A stretch of DNA of 64,000 nucleotides from CAWIUB01 sp963839175 (GCA_963839175.1 CAWIUB010000037.1:3426-67425), one strand, 5' to 3'; shown: positions 28,359-37,628, numbered from the stretch's first letter. Numbers and translations: made by a program. The notes: generated by a model not told the origin, from the sequence alone.

Positions 28359-29846
28359 ATGAGCGACGCCGAGAATCTGTCGGAAACGAGCGAGCCGCCG
28401 GAGCGGGTATCGCACGACATTCCGATGTCCGCAGAGCTGCGCGAGGCGATCGCCAAGGACTGGGATCCGGCTCCCCCGATGCCGCATCCGGCGCGTCCCG
28501 ACGGCGCGGCGTACAGCGCGCGACGCCGAGCGGCCGTGTCGGCGAAGTTTCCGGGCCGGCTCATCGTCGTGCCAGCCGGTCCGCTGAAGACACGCGCCAA
28601 CGACACCGAATACCCCTTCCGAGCCAGCAGCACGTTCACCTGGCTGACCGGCGAGACCGTCGAGGACGCCGTACTCGTCATGACACCCACGGACGGCGGT
28701 CACGACGCCACGCTGTACGTCCGCGGGTACGCGGGACCCGGGGAGCTGGCGTATTTCACCGACCGGATGCACGGCGCGCTATGGGTGGGCAATGTACCGA
28801 CTCCTGCCGAGACCGCGGCCGTGCTCGGCGTTCGCACTCGCGACCTCGCCGATCTGAAGGACGATCTCGTGGCGTGGCACCCGGCCGAGGCAGCCGTACT
28901 CACCGGCGTCGACCTCGGCCTCGACGCGTTACTGCCGAAGGGCACGGGCACCGAGCTCGCTCAGGCGCTCGACGAGCTGCGCTTGGTCAAGGACGAGTGG
29001 GAGATCGCCAGGCTGCAACACGCCTGCGATGCGACGGCGCGCGGCTTCGCAGACGTCGCGCGCGAGCTGCCGGCGCTGCTCGCGGCCGGCGGCGAGCGTG
29101 GCGAGCGCTGGCTCGAGGGGACGTTCTGGCGGCGGGCCAGGCTGGAGGGCAACGAGGTCGGTTACACCTCGATCGTCGGGGCTGGATCGCACGGCACCGT
29201 CCTGCACTGGTGGCGCAACCACGGCCGAGTCGAGGCTGGCCAGCTCTTGCTCGCCGACATGGGCGTCGAGACCGACGCGCTCTACACCGCTGACGTCACC
29301 CGCACGATGCCGGTCAGCGGCGCGTACACCCCGGACCAGCTGCGGGTCTACCGCGCCGTGTACGAGGCGCAGAGCGCCGGCATCGCCGAGGTCAAGGCGG
29401 GCGCGGACTTCGTTGCGGCGCACAAGGCGGCGATGTGGGTGCTCGCGGATCACCTGCATTCGTGGGGCATTCTGCCCGTTACGGCCGAGGTGTCCTGCGC
29501 CGACGACCCGGAACAACCCGGCGCCGGACTGCACCGCCGCTACACGCTGCACAGCACGTCGCACATGCTGGGTATCGACGTGCACGACTGCGCCAAGGCC
29601 CGCGCCGAGGTTTATGTCAAGGGCACGCTGCATGCCGGACACGTACTCACGGTCGAGCCGGGGCTGTACTTCCAGGTGAACGATCGCACCGTGCCAACCG
29701 AGCTGCGTGGCATCGGGGTCCGCATCGAGGACGACATTCTGGTCACCGACGGCGCACCGGTGAACCTGTCCGCGGCACTTCCCCGCGATCCTGCCGAAGT
29801 CATGGCGTGGATGCGTGAGGTGCAGCAGACGCCCGCCGCGCCCTGA
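28359..29846 (+). CDS. Xaa-Pro aminopeptidase (aminopeptidase P family)
   Basis: A 495-residue M24B metallopeptidase that removes N-terminal residues before proline. N-terminal AMP_N domain (YSARRRAAVSAKFPGRLIVVPAG, NDTEYPFRASSTFTWLTG) and C-terminal pita-bread domain with the dinuclear metal ligands in LLLADMGVETDALYTADVTRT (two Asp), STSHMLGIDVHD (His), VLTVEPGLYF (Glu) and GIGVRIEDDILV (Glu). Upstream is a leaderless-type promoter. Confidence 0.94.
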   Translation: MSDAENLSETSEPPERVSHDIPMSAELREAIAKDWDPAPPMPHPARPDGAAYSARRRAAVSAKFPGRLIVVPAGPLKTRANDTEYPFRASSTFTWLTGETVEDAVLVMTPTDGGHDATLYVRGYAGPGELAYFTDRMHGALWVGNVPTPAETAAVLGVRTRDLADLKDDLVAWHPAEAAVLTGVDLGLDALLPKGTGTELAQALDELRLVKDEWEIARLQHACDATARGFADVARELPALLAAGGERGERWLEGTFWRRARLEGNEVGYTSIVGAGSHGTVLHWWRNHGRVEAGQLLLADMGVETDALYTADVTRTMPVSGAYTPDQLRVYRAVYEAQSAGIAEVKAGADFVAAHKAAMWVLADHLHSWGILPVTAEVSCADDPEQPGAGLHRRYTLHSTSHMLGIDVHDCAKARAEVYVKGTLHAGHVLTVEPGLYFQVNDRTVPTELRGIGVRIEDDILVTDGAPVNLSAALPRDPAEVMAWMREVQQTPAAP

Positions 29847-29849
29847 GCG

Positions 29850-30323
29850 GTGCCAACGGAGCGCGGCAGTGACGCGGCTGGGGATGTGCGGATCCGGCCG
29901 GCTCGCGGCTTGCCGCACGGTGTGACGATCCCCGTGGCCGAGCTGACCGAGCGCTTCAGCCGGTCGTCAGGCCCGGGCGGCCAGTCCGTCAACACCGCCG
30001 ACAGCCGAGTAGAGCTGCGCTGGGACGTCCGGGCTTCCGCCGCCTTGGACGAGGTCCAGCGGGCCCGGTTGATGGAACGCCTCGACGCGCGGCTCGTCGA
30101 CGGTGTGCTGGCCGTGACCGCCTCCGAGCATCGCTCGCAGCTGCGCAATCGGCTGGCCGCCCGGGCGCGGCTGGCCGCCCTGGTCAGCCGGGCGCTCGTC
30201 CCGCCGGCCCGCCGCCGCCCCACCCGGCCGTCGGCCGCGGCCAAGCAGCGCCGGTTGGACGCTAAGCGGCGCCGTTCGCAGCTCAAGGCCGCCCGCGAGC
30301 GCCCGCCGACCGACGCCGAGTGA
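29850..30323 (+). CDS. arfB: alternative ribosome-rescue factor ArfB
   Basis: A 157-residue peptidyl-tRNA hydrolase-like protein with the release-factor GGQ loop (SRSSGPGGQSVNTADSRVELRWD) and a long basic C-terminal tail (RRRPTRP to KRRRSQLKAARERPP) that in ArfB enters the empty mRNA channel of stalled ribosomes. GTG start three bases after pepP, so probably co-transcribed. Confidence 0.93.
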   Translation: MPTERGSDAAGDVRIRPARGLPHGVTIPVAELTERFSRSSGPGGQSVNTADSRVELRWDVRASAALDEVQRARLMERLDARLVDGVLAVTASEHRSQLRNRLAARARLAALVSRALVPPARRRPTRPSAAAKQRRLDAKRRRSQLKAARERPPTDAE

Positions 30324-30358
30324 CGACTACGCCTCTGGACGACTATGCCGCTTGACGA

Positions 30359-30610
30359 CTATCCAGGTGGCGGCGCGGACGTTGGCGGGGCCGCATTCGG
30401 TGTCTCGTCGTCCGTGGCCTCGTCCTTCGAGTCCACGGTGGTACTACGTCGGCCGTCGACCGGGAAACCCTGACGGACCTTCTTCAGGTGCCGCGACATG
30501 GAGCGGAACAGGAAGTAGCAGGCAATTACCAGTACCAGGATCACGGCCAGCGCCATAGGCCCGGACTTCGCGGATTCACCGGTGCCGACCGCGAACCACA
30601 CTGTGTTCAT
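30359..30610 (-). CDS. small single-pass membrane protein next to mca
   Basis: An 83-residue protein: short exterior N-terminus (NTVWFAVGTGESAKSGP), one helix (MALAVILVLVIACYFLF), then a basic segment (RSMSRHLKKVRQGFP) and an acidic, Pro-rich tail. Position and shape match the small membrane protein next to mca and greA in mycobacteria. The ATG at 30610 lies within a 20-bp direct duplication that also creates an upstream ATG at 30630 opening a seven-codon frame that ends on this start (ATGA). Confidence 0.75.
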   Translation of the reverse strand: MNTVWFAVGTGESAKSGPMALAVILVLVIACYFLFRSMSRHLKKVRQGFPVDGRRSTTVDSKDEATDDETPNAAPPTSAPPPG

Positions 30611-30644
30611 GCGAGCCCCTCGGAGTTCATGCGAGCCCCCCGGA
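30605..30644. repeat. 20-bp direct duplication around a start codon
   Basis: GTTCATGCGAGCCCC plus five bases at 30605-30624 is repeated at 30625-30644 with one mismatch. Confidence 0.9.
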
Positions 30645-30679
30645 CACACGCGAGCGGCTGCCGTGCACATTGCAGGTGC

Positions 30680-31573
30680 TCATGTCGAGACCTTCTCCCG
30701 GACGCCGGCGAACAGGTCGTCCTCCGGCAGCGTCGTGTCGACGGCCGACTCGACCAGCTCGAAGTCCTCGGTGGGCCAGGCTTCCCGCTGCAGGGTGAGC
30801 GGCAAGCCGAAAAACCAGCCCTTGGGGTCGACCTGGGTGGCATGCGCAAGCAGCGCAGCGTCGCGGCGCGGGAACCAGTCCGCGCAGTTGACCTGAGTCG
30901 TGATGTTGGGCATTCGCCGTTTCGTGCTGCGCGCATTCGTCTGATTGCGCCATTCCGCGAACGGGGACTGCAGGCCGTGCGCCGTCATCGCCTTGTCGAG
31001 CGCCTCCATCCGCTGCTCGCTCCAGCCGACGTCGTAATAGAGCTTGAGCGCCTGCCAGGGCTCGCCGAGGTCGGGGTATGCCTCGGAGTCGGCGGCCGCG
31101 GCGAACGCCGCCACGGTGATCTTGTGGCACATGATGTGGTCGGGGTGCGGATAGCCGCCATTCTCGTCGTAGGTCGTCACCACGTGCGGGCGGAACTCAC
31201 GGATCTTGCGTAGCAGCGGCTGCGCTGCCTCGTCGACGTCCATCAGCCCGAAGCAGCCGTCCGGCAACGGCGGGAGCGGATCGCCCTCCGGCAGGCCGGA
31301 GTCGACGAAGCCCAGCCAGTTCTGCCGGACGCGCAGGATCTCGAGAGCACGGCGCATCTCCTCGCGGCGGATCTCGGCGATGTTGCCCTCGATCTCCGGA
31401 CGCCCCTGAAGTGCCGGGTTCAGGATGCTGCCACGCTCGCCGCCGGTGCAGGTGACGACGAGCACGTCGACTCCCTCGTCGGCGTATTTGGCCATCGTCG
31501 CCGCGCCCTTGCTGGATTCGTCGTCGGGATGCGCGTGCACCGCCATGAGGCGCAGGCCGTCCGAAATGGTCAC
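30680..31573 (-). CDS. mca: mycothiol S-conjugate amidase
   Basis: A 297-residue LmbE-type zinc amidase. It cleaves mycothiol conjugates to release a mercapturic acid for export plus GlcN-Ins for mycothiol recycling. Zinc ligands and catalytic Asp are in VHAHPDDESSKG and the later PHPDHIMCH; TCTGGERGSILNP and TYDENGGYPHPDH are typical. Length and the C-terminal DPKGWFFGLPL segment match Mca rather than the deacetylase MshB. It shows that the organism makes mycothiol. Confidence 0.95.
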   Translation of the reverse strand: MTISDGLRLMAVHAHPDDESSKGAATMAKYADEGVDVLVVTCTGGERGSILNPALQGRPEIEGNIAEIRREEMRRALEILRVRQNWLGFVDSGLPEGDPLPPLPDGCFGLMDVDEAAQPLLRKIREFRPHVVTTYDENGGYPHPDHIMCHKITVAAFAAAADSEAYPDLGEPWQALKLYYDVGWSEQRMEALDKAMTAHGLQSPFAEWRNQTNARSTKRRMPNITTQVNCADWFPRRDAALLAHATQVDPKGWFFGLPLTLQREAWPTEDFELVESAVDTTLPEDDLFAGVREKVST

Positions 31574-31710
31574 GTGGCCATTGTCCCCGATTGGGCCAGG
31601 CCGTCCACGTCCGCCTGGCTACCCGCCACCGACTTCGCGAAACCGGGCGCCGCGATGTTACGTTCGACGTTCGTCGTGTTCTGCTTCGAGACGATCCACA
31701 GGAGATATGC

Positions 31711-32220
31711 GTGTCCACCACCGACAGTGCCGCCAGCACCGCGCCAGCCAACTGGCTGACCCAGGAGGCGTACGACCGGCTGTCGCGAGAGCTGGACGAG
31801 CTCATCGCCCACCGCCCGGTTCTCGCCAAAGAGATCAACGACCGGCGCCAAGAGGGCGATCTGCGCGAGAACGGCGGCTACCAGGCCGCACGCGAGGAGC
31901 AGGCCCGGCAAGAGGGGCGGATCCTGCAACTGCACAACCTGTTGCGCGACGCGCACGTCGGCGAGGCGCCGACCACGCATGGGGTAGCCGGACCTGGCAT
32001 GGTGGTCACCGTCCGCTTTGCCGGCGACGATGACACCGAGACGTTCCTGGTTGGGTCACGCGAAGAGTCGGAGACTACCGACCTCGAGGTCTACTCGGCG
32101 GCTTCCCCCTTGGGCAAGGCGCTCACCGGCGCCAGGGAGGGCGCCACGGTGTCGTACGAGACGCCCACCGGCAAGACGATGCAGGTCACCCTGGTCAGCG
32201 CCGCACCGTTCACTGGCTGA
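31711..32220 (+). CDS. greA: transcription elongation factor GreA
   Basis: A 169-residue GreA. The N-terminal coiled coil has WLTQEAYDRLSRELDELI with the acidic tip DRRQEGDLRENGGYQAAREEQ that enters the RNA polymerase secondary channel; the C-terminal FKBP-like domain ends ASPLGKALTGAREGATVSYETP. It rescues backtracked polymerase. The GTG at 31711 follows AGGAG at 31700-31704. Confidence 0.95.
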   Translation: MSTTDSAASTAPANWLTQEAYDRLSRELDELIAHRPVLAKEINDRRQEGDLRENGGYQAAREEQARQEGRILQLHNLLRDAHVGEAPTTHGVAGPGMVVTVRFAGDDDTETFLVGSREESETTDLEVYSAASPLGKALTGAREGATVSYETPTGKTMQVTLVSAAPFTG

Positions 32221-32303
32221 GCCGTCTTCCGCGCTCGGCGAACACGCCGGTCCGCGTGCGCACGAGCTAGCCGATCGGCCCCCCGCGTCGTAGCGTCGAT
32301 TCG

Positions 32304-33731
32304 GTGAGTTCAGCCCCGACGATCGACACCCTGGCCGACTTGCGCGCGTCCGGTCACGTCCACCGCAGCGTCAAGACCGAGATCCGCCAGAACCTGATCG
32401 ACCGGTTGACGCACGGCCGGCCGTCCCTGCCCGGCATCGTCGGCTTCGACGAGACCGTCACCCCGGAGATCGAACGAGCGCTGCTCGCCGGACACGACAT
32501 GGTGCTGCTCGGGGAGCGCGGCCAGGGCAAGACCCGGGTGATCCGTACGTTGGCCGGCCTGCTCGACGAGTGGACGCCGGTGGTCGCCGGCTGTGAGATC
32601 AACGACCACCCGTACTCCCCCGTCTGCGGGCGCTGCCGGGCCCTGGTAGCCCAGGACGGCGACCTGACACCGGTCGCCTGGAAGCATCGCAGCGAACGGT
32701 ATGGCGAGAAGCTCGCCACCCCGGACACGTCCGTCGGCGACCTGATCGGCGACATCGATCCCATCAAGGTCGCCGAGGGCCGCACCCTGGGCGACCCCGA
32801 GACGGTGCACTACGGTCTGGTGCCGCGGACCAACCGGGGCATCTTCGCCGTCAACGAGCTGCCGGATCTGGCCGAACGCATCCAGGTCGCGCTGCTGAAC
32901 GTCCTGGAGGAGCGCGATATCCAGGTGCGCGGATATCAGCTGCGGCTGCCCCTCGACCTGTTGCTGGTGGCCAGCGCCAATCCCGAGGACTACACGAACC
33001 GGGGCCGCATCATCACCCCGCTCAAGGACCGGTTCGGCGCCGAGGTGCGCACCCACTACCCGTTGGACCTGGACGACGAGCTCGAGCTCGTGGCGCATGA
33101 GGCCGCGGTGCTGTGGGACTCGTCCGATCTCGCTGCCCCGCTCGTGCCCTCTCACCTGCTCGAAGTACTGGGACGATTCGCCCGGGCAGTGCGCGACGCG
33201 CCGCAGGTCGATCAGCGCTCGGGTGTCTCGGCGCGGTTCGCCATCGCCGCCGTGGAGACCGTGGCGGCGTCGGCGGTGCGCCGTGCGGCGATCGCTGGCG
33301 AGCCGGTGGCTGTCGCCCGCGTGGCGGACCTGCCCGCAGTGATCCCCGCGTCGCGCGGCAAGGTCGAGTTCGACGACGCCGACGAGGGACGCGAATTCGA
33401 GGTGCTCGATCACCTGCTGCGCCGGGCCATCGCCGAAACCTACCGGGCGCGGCTGGCCGGATTGGATCTCCGGCCGCTGCAGGAGAAGTTCGACGGCGGC
33501 CTGCTGGTCGAGTCGGGAGACACGGTGTCGGCCGACCGGCTGCTCGAGCAGGTGGGCTCGGTGCCGGGCCTGTCGGCCCTGCTCGAACGGCTCGAGCCCG
33601 ACGGCATCGGCGAGGGGGGAGCGGCGGTGGGCGTGGCCGCCGCAGTTGTCGAGTTCGCGCTGGAGGGCCTGTACCTGAACAAGCGGCTGGCCAAGGAGTC
33701 GTCGGGCAACCGGACGGTCTACGGGGTATGA
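32304..33731 (+). CDS. MoxR/ChlI-type AAA+ ATPase
   Basis: A 475-residue ATPase related to magnesium-chelatase subunit I. Walker A is GERGQGKTR, followed by a Cys-containing insert (CEINDHPYSPVCGRCR), Walker B/sensor segments GIFAVNELPDLAERIQVALLNVLEE, SANPEDYTNRGRIITPLKDRF. It precedes a VWA-domain protein, the usual partner of such ATPases; the pair probably remodels a target protein. True Mg chelation is unlikely with no other chlorophyll or cobalamin genes in view. Confidence 0.88.
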   Translation: MSSAPTIDTLADLRASGHVHRSVKTEIRQNLIDRLTHGRPSLPGIVGFDETVTPEIERALLAGHDMVLLGERGQGKTRVIRTLAGLLDEWTPVVAGCEINDHPYSPVCGRCRALVAQDGDLTPVAWKHRSERYGEKLATPDTSVGDLIGDIDPIKVAEGRTLGDPETVHYGLVPRTNRGIFAVNELPDLAERIQVALLNVLEERDIQVRGYQLRLPLDLLLVASANPEDYTNRGRIITPLKDRFGAEVRTHYPLDLDDELELVAHEAAVLWDSSDLAAPLVPSHLLEVLGRFARAVRDAPQVDQRSGVSARFAIAAVETVAASAVRRAAIAGEPVAVARVADLPAVIPASRGKVEFDDADEGREFEVLDHLLRRAIAETYRARLAGLDLRPLQEKFDGGLLVESGDTVSADRLLEQVGSVPGLSALLERLEPDGIGEGGAAVGVAAAVVEFALEGLYLNKRLAKESSGNRTVYGV

Positions 33732-33839
33732 GGGGTGACCGACTCATTCGCCGAACGCGAATCCCGGTCCCGGCCCTCGCTGCGCTCGGGCCGGTCCCGC
33801 GCTTCGCACGCAAGCTCGCTTCGCTCGCGCGTCGGCGCG

Positions 33840-33861
33840 CTCTTCGCGCAAGCGCTCATCG
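33840..33861 (-). repeat. dispersed intergenic repeat, copy C (inverted)
   Basis: Reverse complement of the motif GAGCGCTTGCGCGAAGAG seen at 6588 and 45137, here between the AAA ATPase and VWA genes within a run of CGCTTCGCTCG-type sequence. Confidence 0.6.
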
Positions 33862-33883
33862 CGTTGTGGTCACCTGAGGTTTC

Positions 33884-35851
33884 GTGACATGGCATACAGT
33901 TACGGCGCAATGGCGGGGCGGGCCAGACCCTCTGGAGCCACCGTACGACATCCGCCGCGCTCTTGACGAGATCGGCGACGACGTCCTCGCGGGGATGTCG
34001 CCACGCAATGCGCTCAACCGGATGCTCCGGCTCGGCCCGAGCGGCCGCAACGGCCTGGATTCGCTGCGCCAGGCTGCGCGCAATCGGGCTCGTGAGCTGC
34101 GGCGGGAGAACCGCCTCGATGGCACGCTGCAGCGGGTGCACGAGCTGCTCGGCGAGGCGGTGAGCCTGGAGCGTCAAGCGCTGTTCCCGGACCCGTCGGA
34201 TGCGGCGCGGATGGCCGAGGCCGAGCTCGACACGTTGCCCAAGGACACCGCGCGCGCGGTGCGCCAGCTTGCCGACTACCAGTGGCGCTCGCCCGAAGCC
34301 GCGCAGAAGTACCAGCAGATCAAGGACATGCTGCAGTCCGAGGTCCTCGATGCGCAGTTCGCCGGGCTGCGTGACTCGTTGCAGAACGCGACGGGCCAGG
34401 ACATGGCGCGCATCCGGGAGATGATGCACGCCCTTAACGAAATGCTCGATGCGGACGCCCGGGGCGAGCACACCCAGCAGCAGTTCGACCAGTTCATGCA
34501 GCAGTACGGCGAGTTCTTCCCCGACAACCCAAAGAACCTGGCCGAGCTCATCGACTCGCTGGCTCGTCGGGCCGCCGCGGCGCAACGCCTGATGAACTCC
34601 CTGACGCCCGAGCAGCGCGCCGAACTCGGGCAGCTCATGCAGCAAGCCCTCGGCGACGCGGGGCTGGCGGAGGAGATGGCCCGGCTGCAGGGGTCGCTGC
34701 GCGCCGCCCGTCCCGACTTGCAATGGGGTAGCGGGGATCAGATGGGCGGCGACCAGGCGCTCGGCTACTCCGACGCGACTGGCGCCCTTGCCGAGCTCGC
34801 GGACCTGGACCAGATCGCCGAACTGGCCCCGCAGGACTACCCCGGCGCGAGCCTCGACGACATCGACGACGAGCTGATCGAGCGGGCTCTCGGACGGCAG
34901 GCCGTCGACGACATGGCACAGCTACGGCGCATCGAGCGCGAGCTGCAGAAGCAGGGCTACATCGAACGGACCGGCGACGGGTTGCAGCTCACGCCGCGGG
35001 CGTTGCGTCGACTCGGCGCGACGGCATTGCGCCGCGTCTTCTCGGTGCTCGAATCGCGCGGCCGTGGCGGCCACGACGTGCGCGACGCCGGTGCCGCGGG
35101 CGAGGTCACCGGGGCCAGCCGGGAGTGGCAATTCGGCGACGAGCAGCCACTGGACATCGTGCGGACGGTCCGCAACGCCGTGCTGCGCAGTGCACGCGAA
35201 CCGACACGTGAGGGACGAATCCGCCTCCAAGCAAGCGACTTCGAGGTCGTCGAGACCGAGCGACGCAGCTGCGCGGCGGTGGCCCTGCTCGTCGACATGT
35301 CGTACTCGATGGAGCTGCGCGGCACCTGGGGCGAGGCCAAGACGACGGCCATGGCGCTGCACGCCCTGGTCACCACGCAGTATCCGCAAGACGCGATCGA
35401 GATCATCGGATTCAGCGACTACGCACGCGTGCTGCAGCCCCGGGCGTTAGTCGACCACGATTGGGACCGGGTGCAGGGCACCAACCTGCAGCACGCGCTG
35501 ATGCTGGCCCGTCGGCACCTGGACAAGCACCGCACCGCCGAGCCGGTGATCATGGTGATCACCGATGGCGAGCCCACCGCGCACCTGGCCGCTGACGGGT
35601 TCGCCGACTTCGCCTGGCCGCCCACCCGGGAGACGATCGCGGCGACCCTCGCCGAGGTCGAACGGTGCACCCGCCGCGGGGCGACGATCAACGTGTTCAT
35701 GCTCGACGACGAGCCGCGGCTTGTGGCGTTCATGCAGGAGCTGGCCCGCCGCAACGGCGGGCGGCTGTTCATGCCCAACCGCGGCACGCTCGGCGAATAC
35801 GTCGTCAGCGACTACCTGCGCACCCGCGCAGGCCGCCGCCGCGCCAGCTAA
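33884..35851 (+). CDS. VWA-domain partner of the MoxR ATPase
   Basis: A 655-residue protein. Residues 1-400 are helical (EIGDDVLAGMSPRNALNRMLR, QQFDQFMQQYGEFFPDNPKNLAELID); the VWA domain (about 460-640) keeps the MIDAS pattern DMSYSM, the conserved Thr in GTNLQHALMLA and the Asp in VITDGEP. The GTG at 33884 opens the main frame; an ATG at 33889 in another frame begins MAYSYGA, like the usual N-terminus of relatives, so a small frame disturbance near 33905 is possible. Confidence 0.85.
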   Translation: MTWHTVTAQWRGGPDPLEPPYDIRRALDEIGDDVLAGMSPRNALNRMLRLGPSGRNGLDSLRQAARNRARELRRENRLDGTLQRVHELLGEAVSLERQALFPDPSDAARMAEAELDTLPKDTARAVRQLADYQWRSPEAAQKYQQIKDMLQSEVLDAQFAGLRDSLQNATGQDMARIREMMHALNEMLDADARGEHTQQQFDQFMQQYGEFFPDNPKNLAELIDSLARRAAAAQRLMNSLTPEQRAELGQLMQQALGDAGLAEEMARLQGSLRAARPDLQWGSGDQMGGDQALGYSDATGALAELADLDQIAELAPQDYPGASLDDIDDELIERALGRQAVDDMAQLRRIERELQKQGYIERTGDGLQLTPRALRRLGATALRRVFSVLESRGRGGHDVRDAGAAGEVTGASREWQFGDEQPLDIVRTVRNAVLRSAREPTREGRIRLQASDFEVVETERRSCAAVALLVDMSYSMELRGTWGEAKTTAMALHALVTTQYPQDAIEIIGFSDYARVLQPRALVDHDWDRVQGTNLQHALMLARRHLDKHRTAEPVIMVITDGEPTAHLAADGFADFAWPPTRETIAATLAEVERCTRRGATINVFMLDDEPRLVAFMQELARRNGGRLFMPNRGTLGEYVVSDYLRTRAGRRRAS

Positions 35852-35862
35852 CACGCGGTCTG

Positions 35863-36318
35863 GTGATCTCCGTCGAGCTGGTCGATCCAGCCCGCACCCG
35901 GTCGCTGCGCCGCCGCGTGCTGCGGCCCTGGCTGAGCCCGAACGACCCGCTGCCGGGCGATGACCAGCCCGCTGCGGTGCACATCGCAGCCCTGGACGGC
36001 TGGGTCGTGATCGGGACGTGCTTCGTCTTCCGCGAGCCATGCCCCTGGCGTCCCGCGGACGACCCGGCTTGGCATCTGCGCCAGATGGCCACGGCGCCCG
36101 ACCGTCGCGGCGAGGGCGTCGGCGCGGCGGTGCTACGTTACGCCGCGGACTACGTCCAGGCCGCCGGTGGCGTGCTGCTGTGGGCCAACGCGCGCGAGAC
36201 TGCCGCCGGGTTCTACGCAGCGCACGGCTGGCTAGCCGAGGGCGGCGTCTTCACCGACGCCGAGCACACCATCCCCCACCGCCGCATGTGGCTGCCCCTC
36301 ACACTTCGGCAGGATTAG
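35863..36318 (+). CDS. GNAT family N-acetyltransferase
   Basis: A 151-residue acetyltransferase. The acetyl-CoA site appears as LRQMATAPDRRGEGVGAAVLRYAADY (R-x-x-G-x-G/A), with a C-terminal LLLWANARETAAGFYAAHGW strand-helix. Substrate unknown. GTG at 35863 is 11 bases after the VWA gene. Confidence 0.85.
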   Translation: MISVELVDPARTRSLRRRVLRPWLSPNDPLPGDDQPAAVHIAALDGWVVIGTCFVFREPCPWRPADDPAWHLRQMATAPDRRGEGVGAAVLRYAADYVQAAGGVLLWANARETAAGFYAAHGWLAEGGVFTDAEHTIPHRRMWLPLTLRQD

Positions 36319-36399
36319 GTTCACCTGTCGCTCAAGATATTCCCGATGTTGGAACCGAACCCGGCGGCCACCGCGTCTGGCTAGGTGAAGGAGGCGCCG

Positions 36400-36897
36400 A
36401 TGCCGGACGACGCGGCGTTCCGGGCGTTCGTGCAGGCGAACGGCCAGACGCTGCTGCATGCCGCCCGCCTGCTCACCGGCGATCACCAGCGGGGTGAGGA
36501 TCTCGTGCAGACCGCATTGACCAAGCTGTACTTCAGGTGGGACCGGGTCCACGAGCCGGTGGCCTACGTCCGTAAGGCGATGGTCACCAGCCACGTCGAC
36601 TCGTCCCGGCGCCGGTGGTGGGGCGAGCGGCCGACCGAAGTCCTGCCCGACGAGCCAGGCCCCGATCACGCGCTCGCCGCCAGCGACGAGCGCGACGAGC
36701 TGCGGCGGTTGCTGCGCGAATTGTCCGCCAGCGAGCGAGCCGTCGTCGTGCTGCGCTACTACTGCGACCTGTCCGAAGCCGACACCGCCGAGACGCTCGG
36801 CGTGCCGGTCGGCACGGTGAAGAGCGCCTGCTCCCGTGCACTCGCCCGGCTGCGCGTCGAGGCGACGGCGGCGTCAGGTGGGGGTGACCTGCGGTGA
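36400..36897 (+). CDS. ECF RNA polymerase sigma factor, SigE/SigM-like actinobacterial type
   Basis: A 165-residue extracytoplasmic-function sigma factor. Region 2: FRAFVQANGQTLLHAARLLTGDHQRGEDLVQTALTKLY; region 4: LSASERAVVVLRYYCDLSEADTAETLGVPVGTVKSACSRALARLR with the -35 helix-turn-helix. A strong ribosome site AAGGAGG (36388-36394) sets the ATG at 36400. The next gene overlaps by four bases (GTGA) and is its likely membrane regulator. Confidence 0.93.
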   Translation: MPDDAAFRAFVQANGQTLLHAARLLTGDHQRGEDLVQTALTKLYFRWDRVHEPVAYVRKAMVTSHVDSSRRRWWGERPTEVLPDEPGPDHALAASDERDELRRLLRELSASERAVVVLRYYCDLSEADTAETLGVPVGTVKSACSRALARLRVEATAASGGGDLR

Positions 36898-37628
36898 GTC
36901 CCAGCGAGTCGCAGCTGCGCGCTGCGCTGCACGACGGCGACGGAGCGGGCCTGAATCCGGACACCGTGATCAGCCGCGCGCGCCACACGCGCCAGCGGCG
37001 CCGTAGGACCATCGCCGCAGCCACCGGCAGCGTGGCTGGCGTCCTGGCCGTCGGCGCCATCGTCTCGGTCGTGACTATCGCCGCAAGCAACGACTCCGGC
37101 TCATCCGCGGCATCCGGCGCACAACCCGCATCCGGCGCCCTCCCGAACCGGTCGGCGGCGCCCGGCGAAACGGCTGCCTGCTCCGCGGCAGCCCGACCGG
37201 TGCAGTTGCCAGCAGGCAGCGCGGCCGCGAGCGCGCCGCTGTTTCCGGCGCCGGTGAGCGCCCTGCAGATCTGCGTCTACCAGCAGGCTCCAGCGTCCGG
37301 CGCGGCCTCGACCAGCATCTCCATCCAGTACAGCCTCGCCGGCTCGCCCGCCCAGGCCGTCGCGGACCGCTTCAACCGCCTGCCGGCCAGCCCGTCGAAC
37401 CTGCCCTGCACCGCCGAACTCGGGCCGACCGTCGTGCTGATCGCAACGCAGGCGGATGGGCAGCAGCACCGGGTCGTCGGCAACGTGGGCGGCTGTGGGC
37501 TGACGGTCAGCGACTCGGCCTGGCGGGCCGCGCGTGACCTGCTGCTGAAGCTGATCAACAACCCCGTGGCCAACCTGTCGATCCAGCCGAGTCCGCCGTA
37601 CGTGAGCGTCGGCCCCGGCCCGTCCTGA
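36894..37628 (+). CDS. membrane protein, probable partner/regulator of the ECF sigma factor
   Basis: A 244-residue protein with a short cytoplasmic N-terminus containing a helical, charged part (SQLRAALHDGDGAGLNPDTVISRARHTRQRRRR), one membrane helix (TIAAATGSVAGVLAVGAIVSVVTIA) and an extracellular domain with five cysteines. No zinc anti-sigma HxxxCxxC motif is present, so it differs from classical ZAS proteins, but overlap and topology suggest it controls the sigma factor. Confidence 0.7.
   Translation: MSPSESQLRAALHDGDGAGLNPDTVISRARHTRQRRRRTIAAATGSVAGVLAVGAIVSVVTIAASNDSGSSAASGAQPASGALPNRSAAPGETAACSAAARPVQLPAGSAAASAPLFPAPVSALQICVYQQAPASGAASTSISIQYSLAGSPAQAVADRFNRLPASPSNLPCTAELGPTVVLIATQADGQQHRVVGNVGGCGLTVSDSAWRAARDLLLKLINNPVANLSIQPSPPYVSVGPGPS

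Noticed and set aside
33731..33883. Small gene between the AAA ATPase and VWA genes
   Set aside because: No frame with sensible composition; the stretch is repeat-like CGCTTCGCTCG sequence.
32304..35851. Magnesium chelatase for chlorophyll or cobalt chelation
   Set aside because: The AAA ATPase and VWA pair lack the large chelatase subunit and any tetrapyrrole genes; MoxR-VWA is the safer name.
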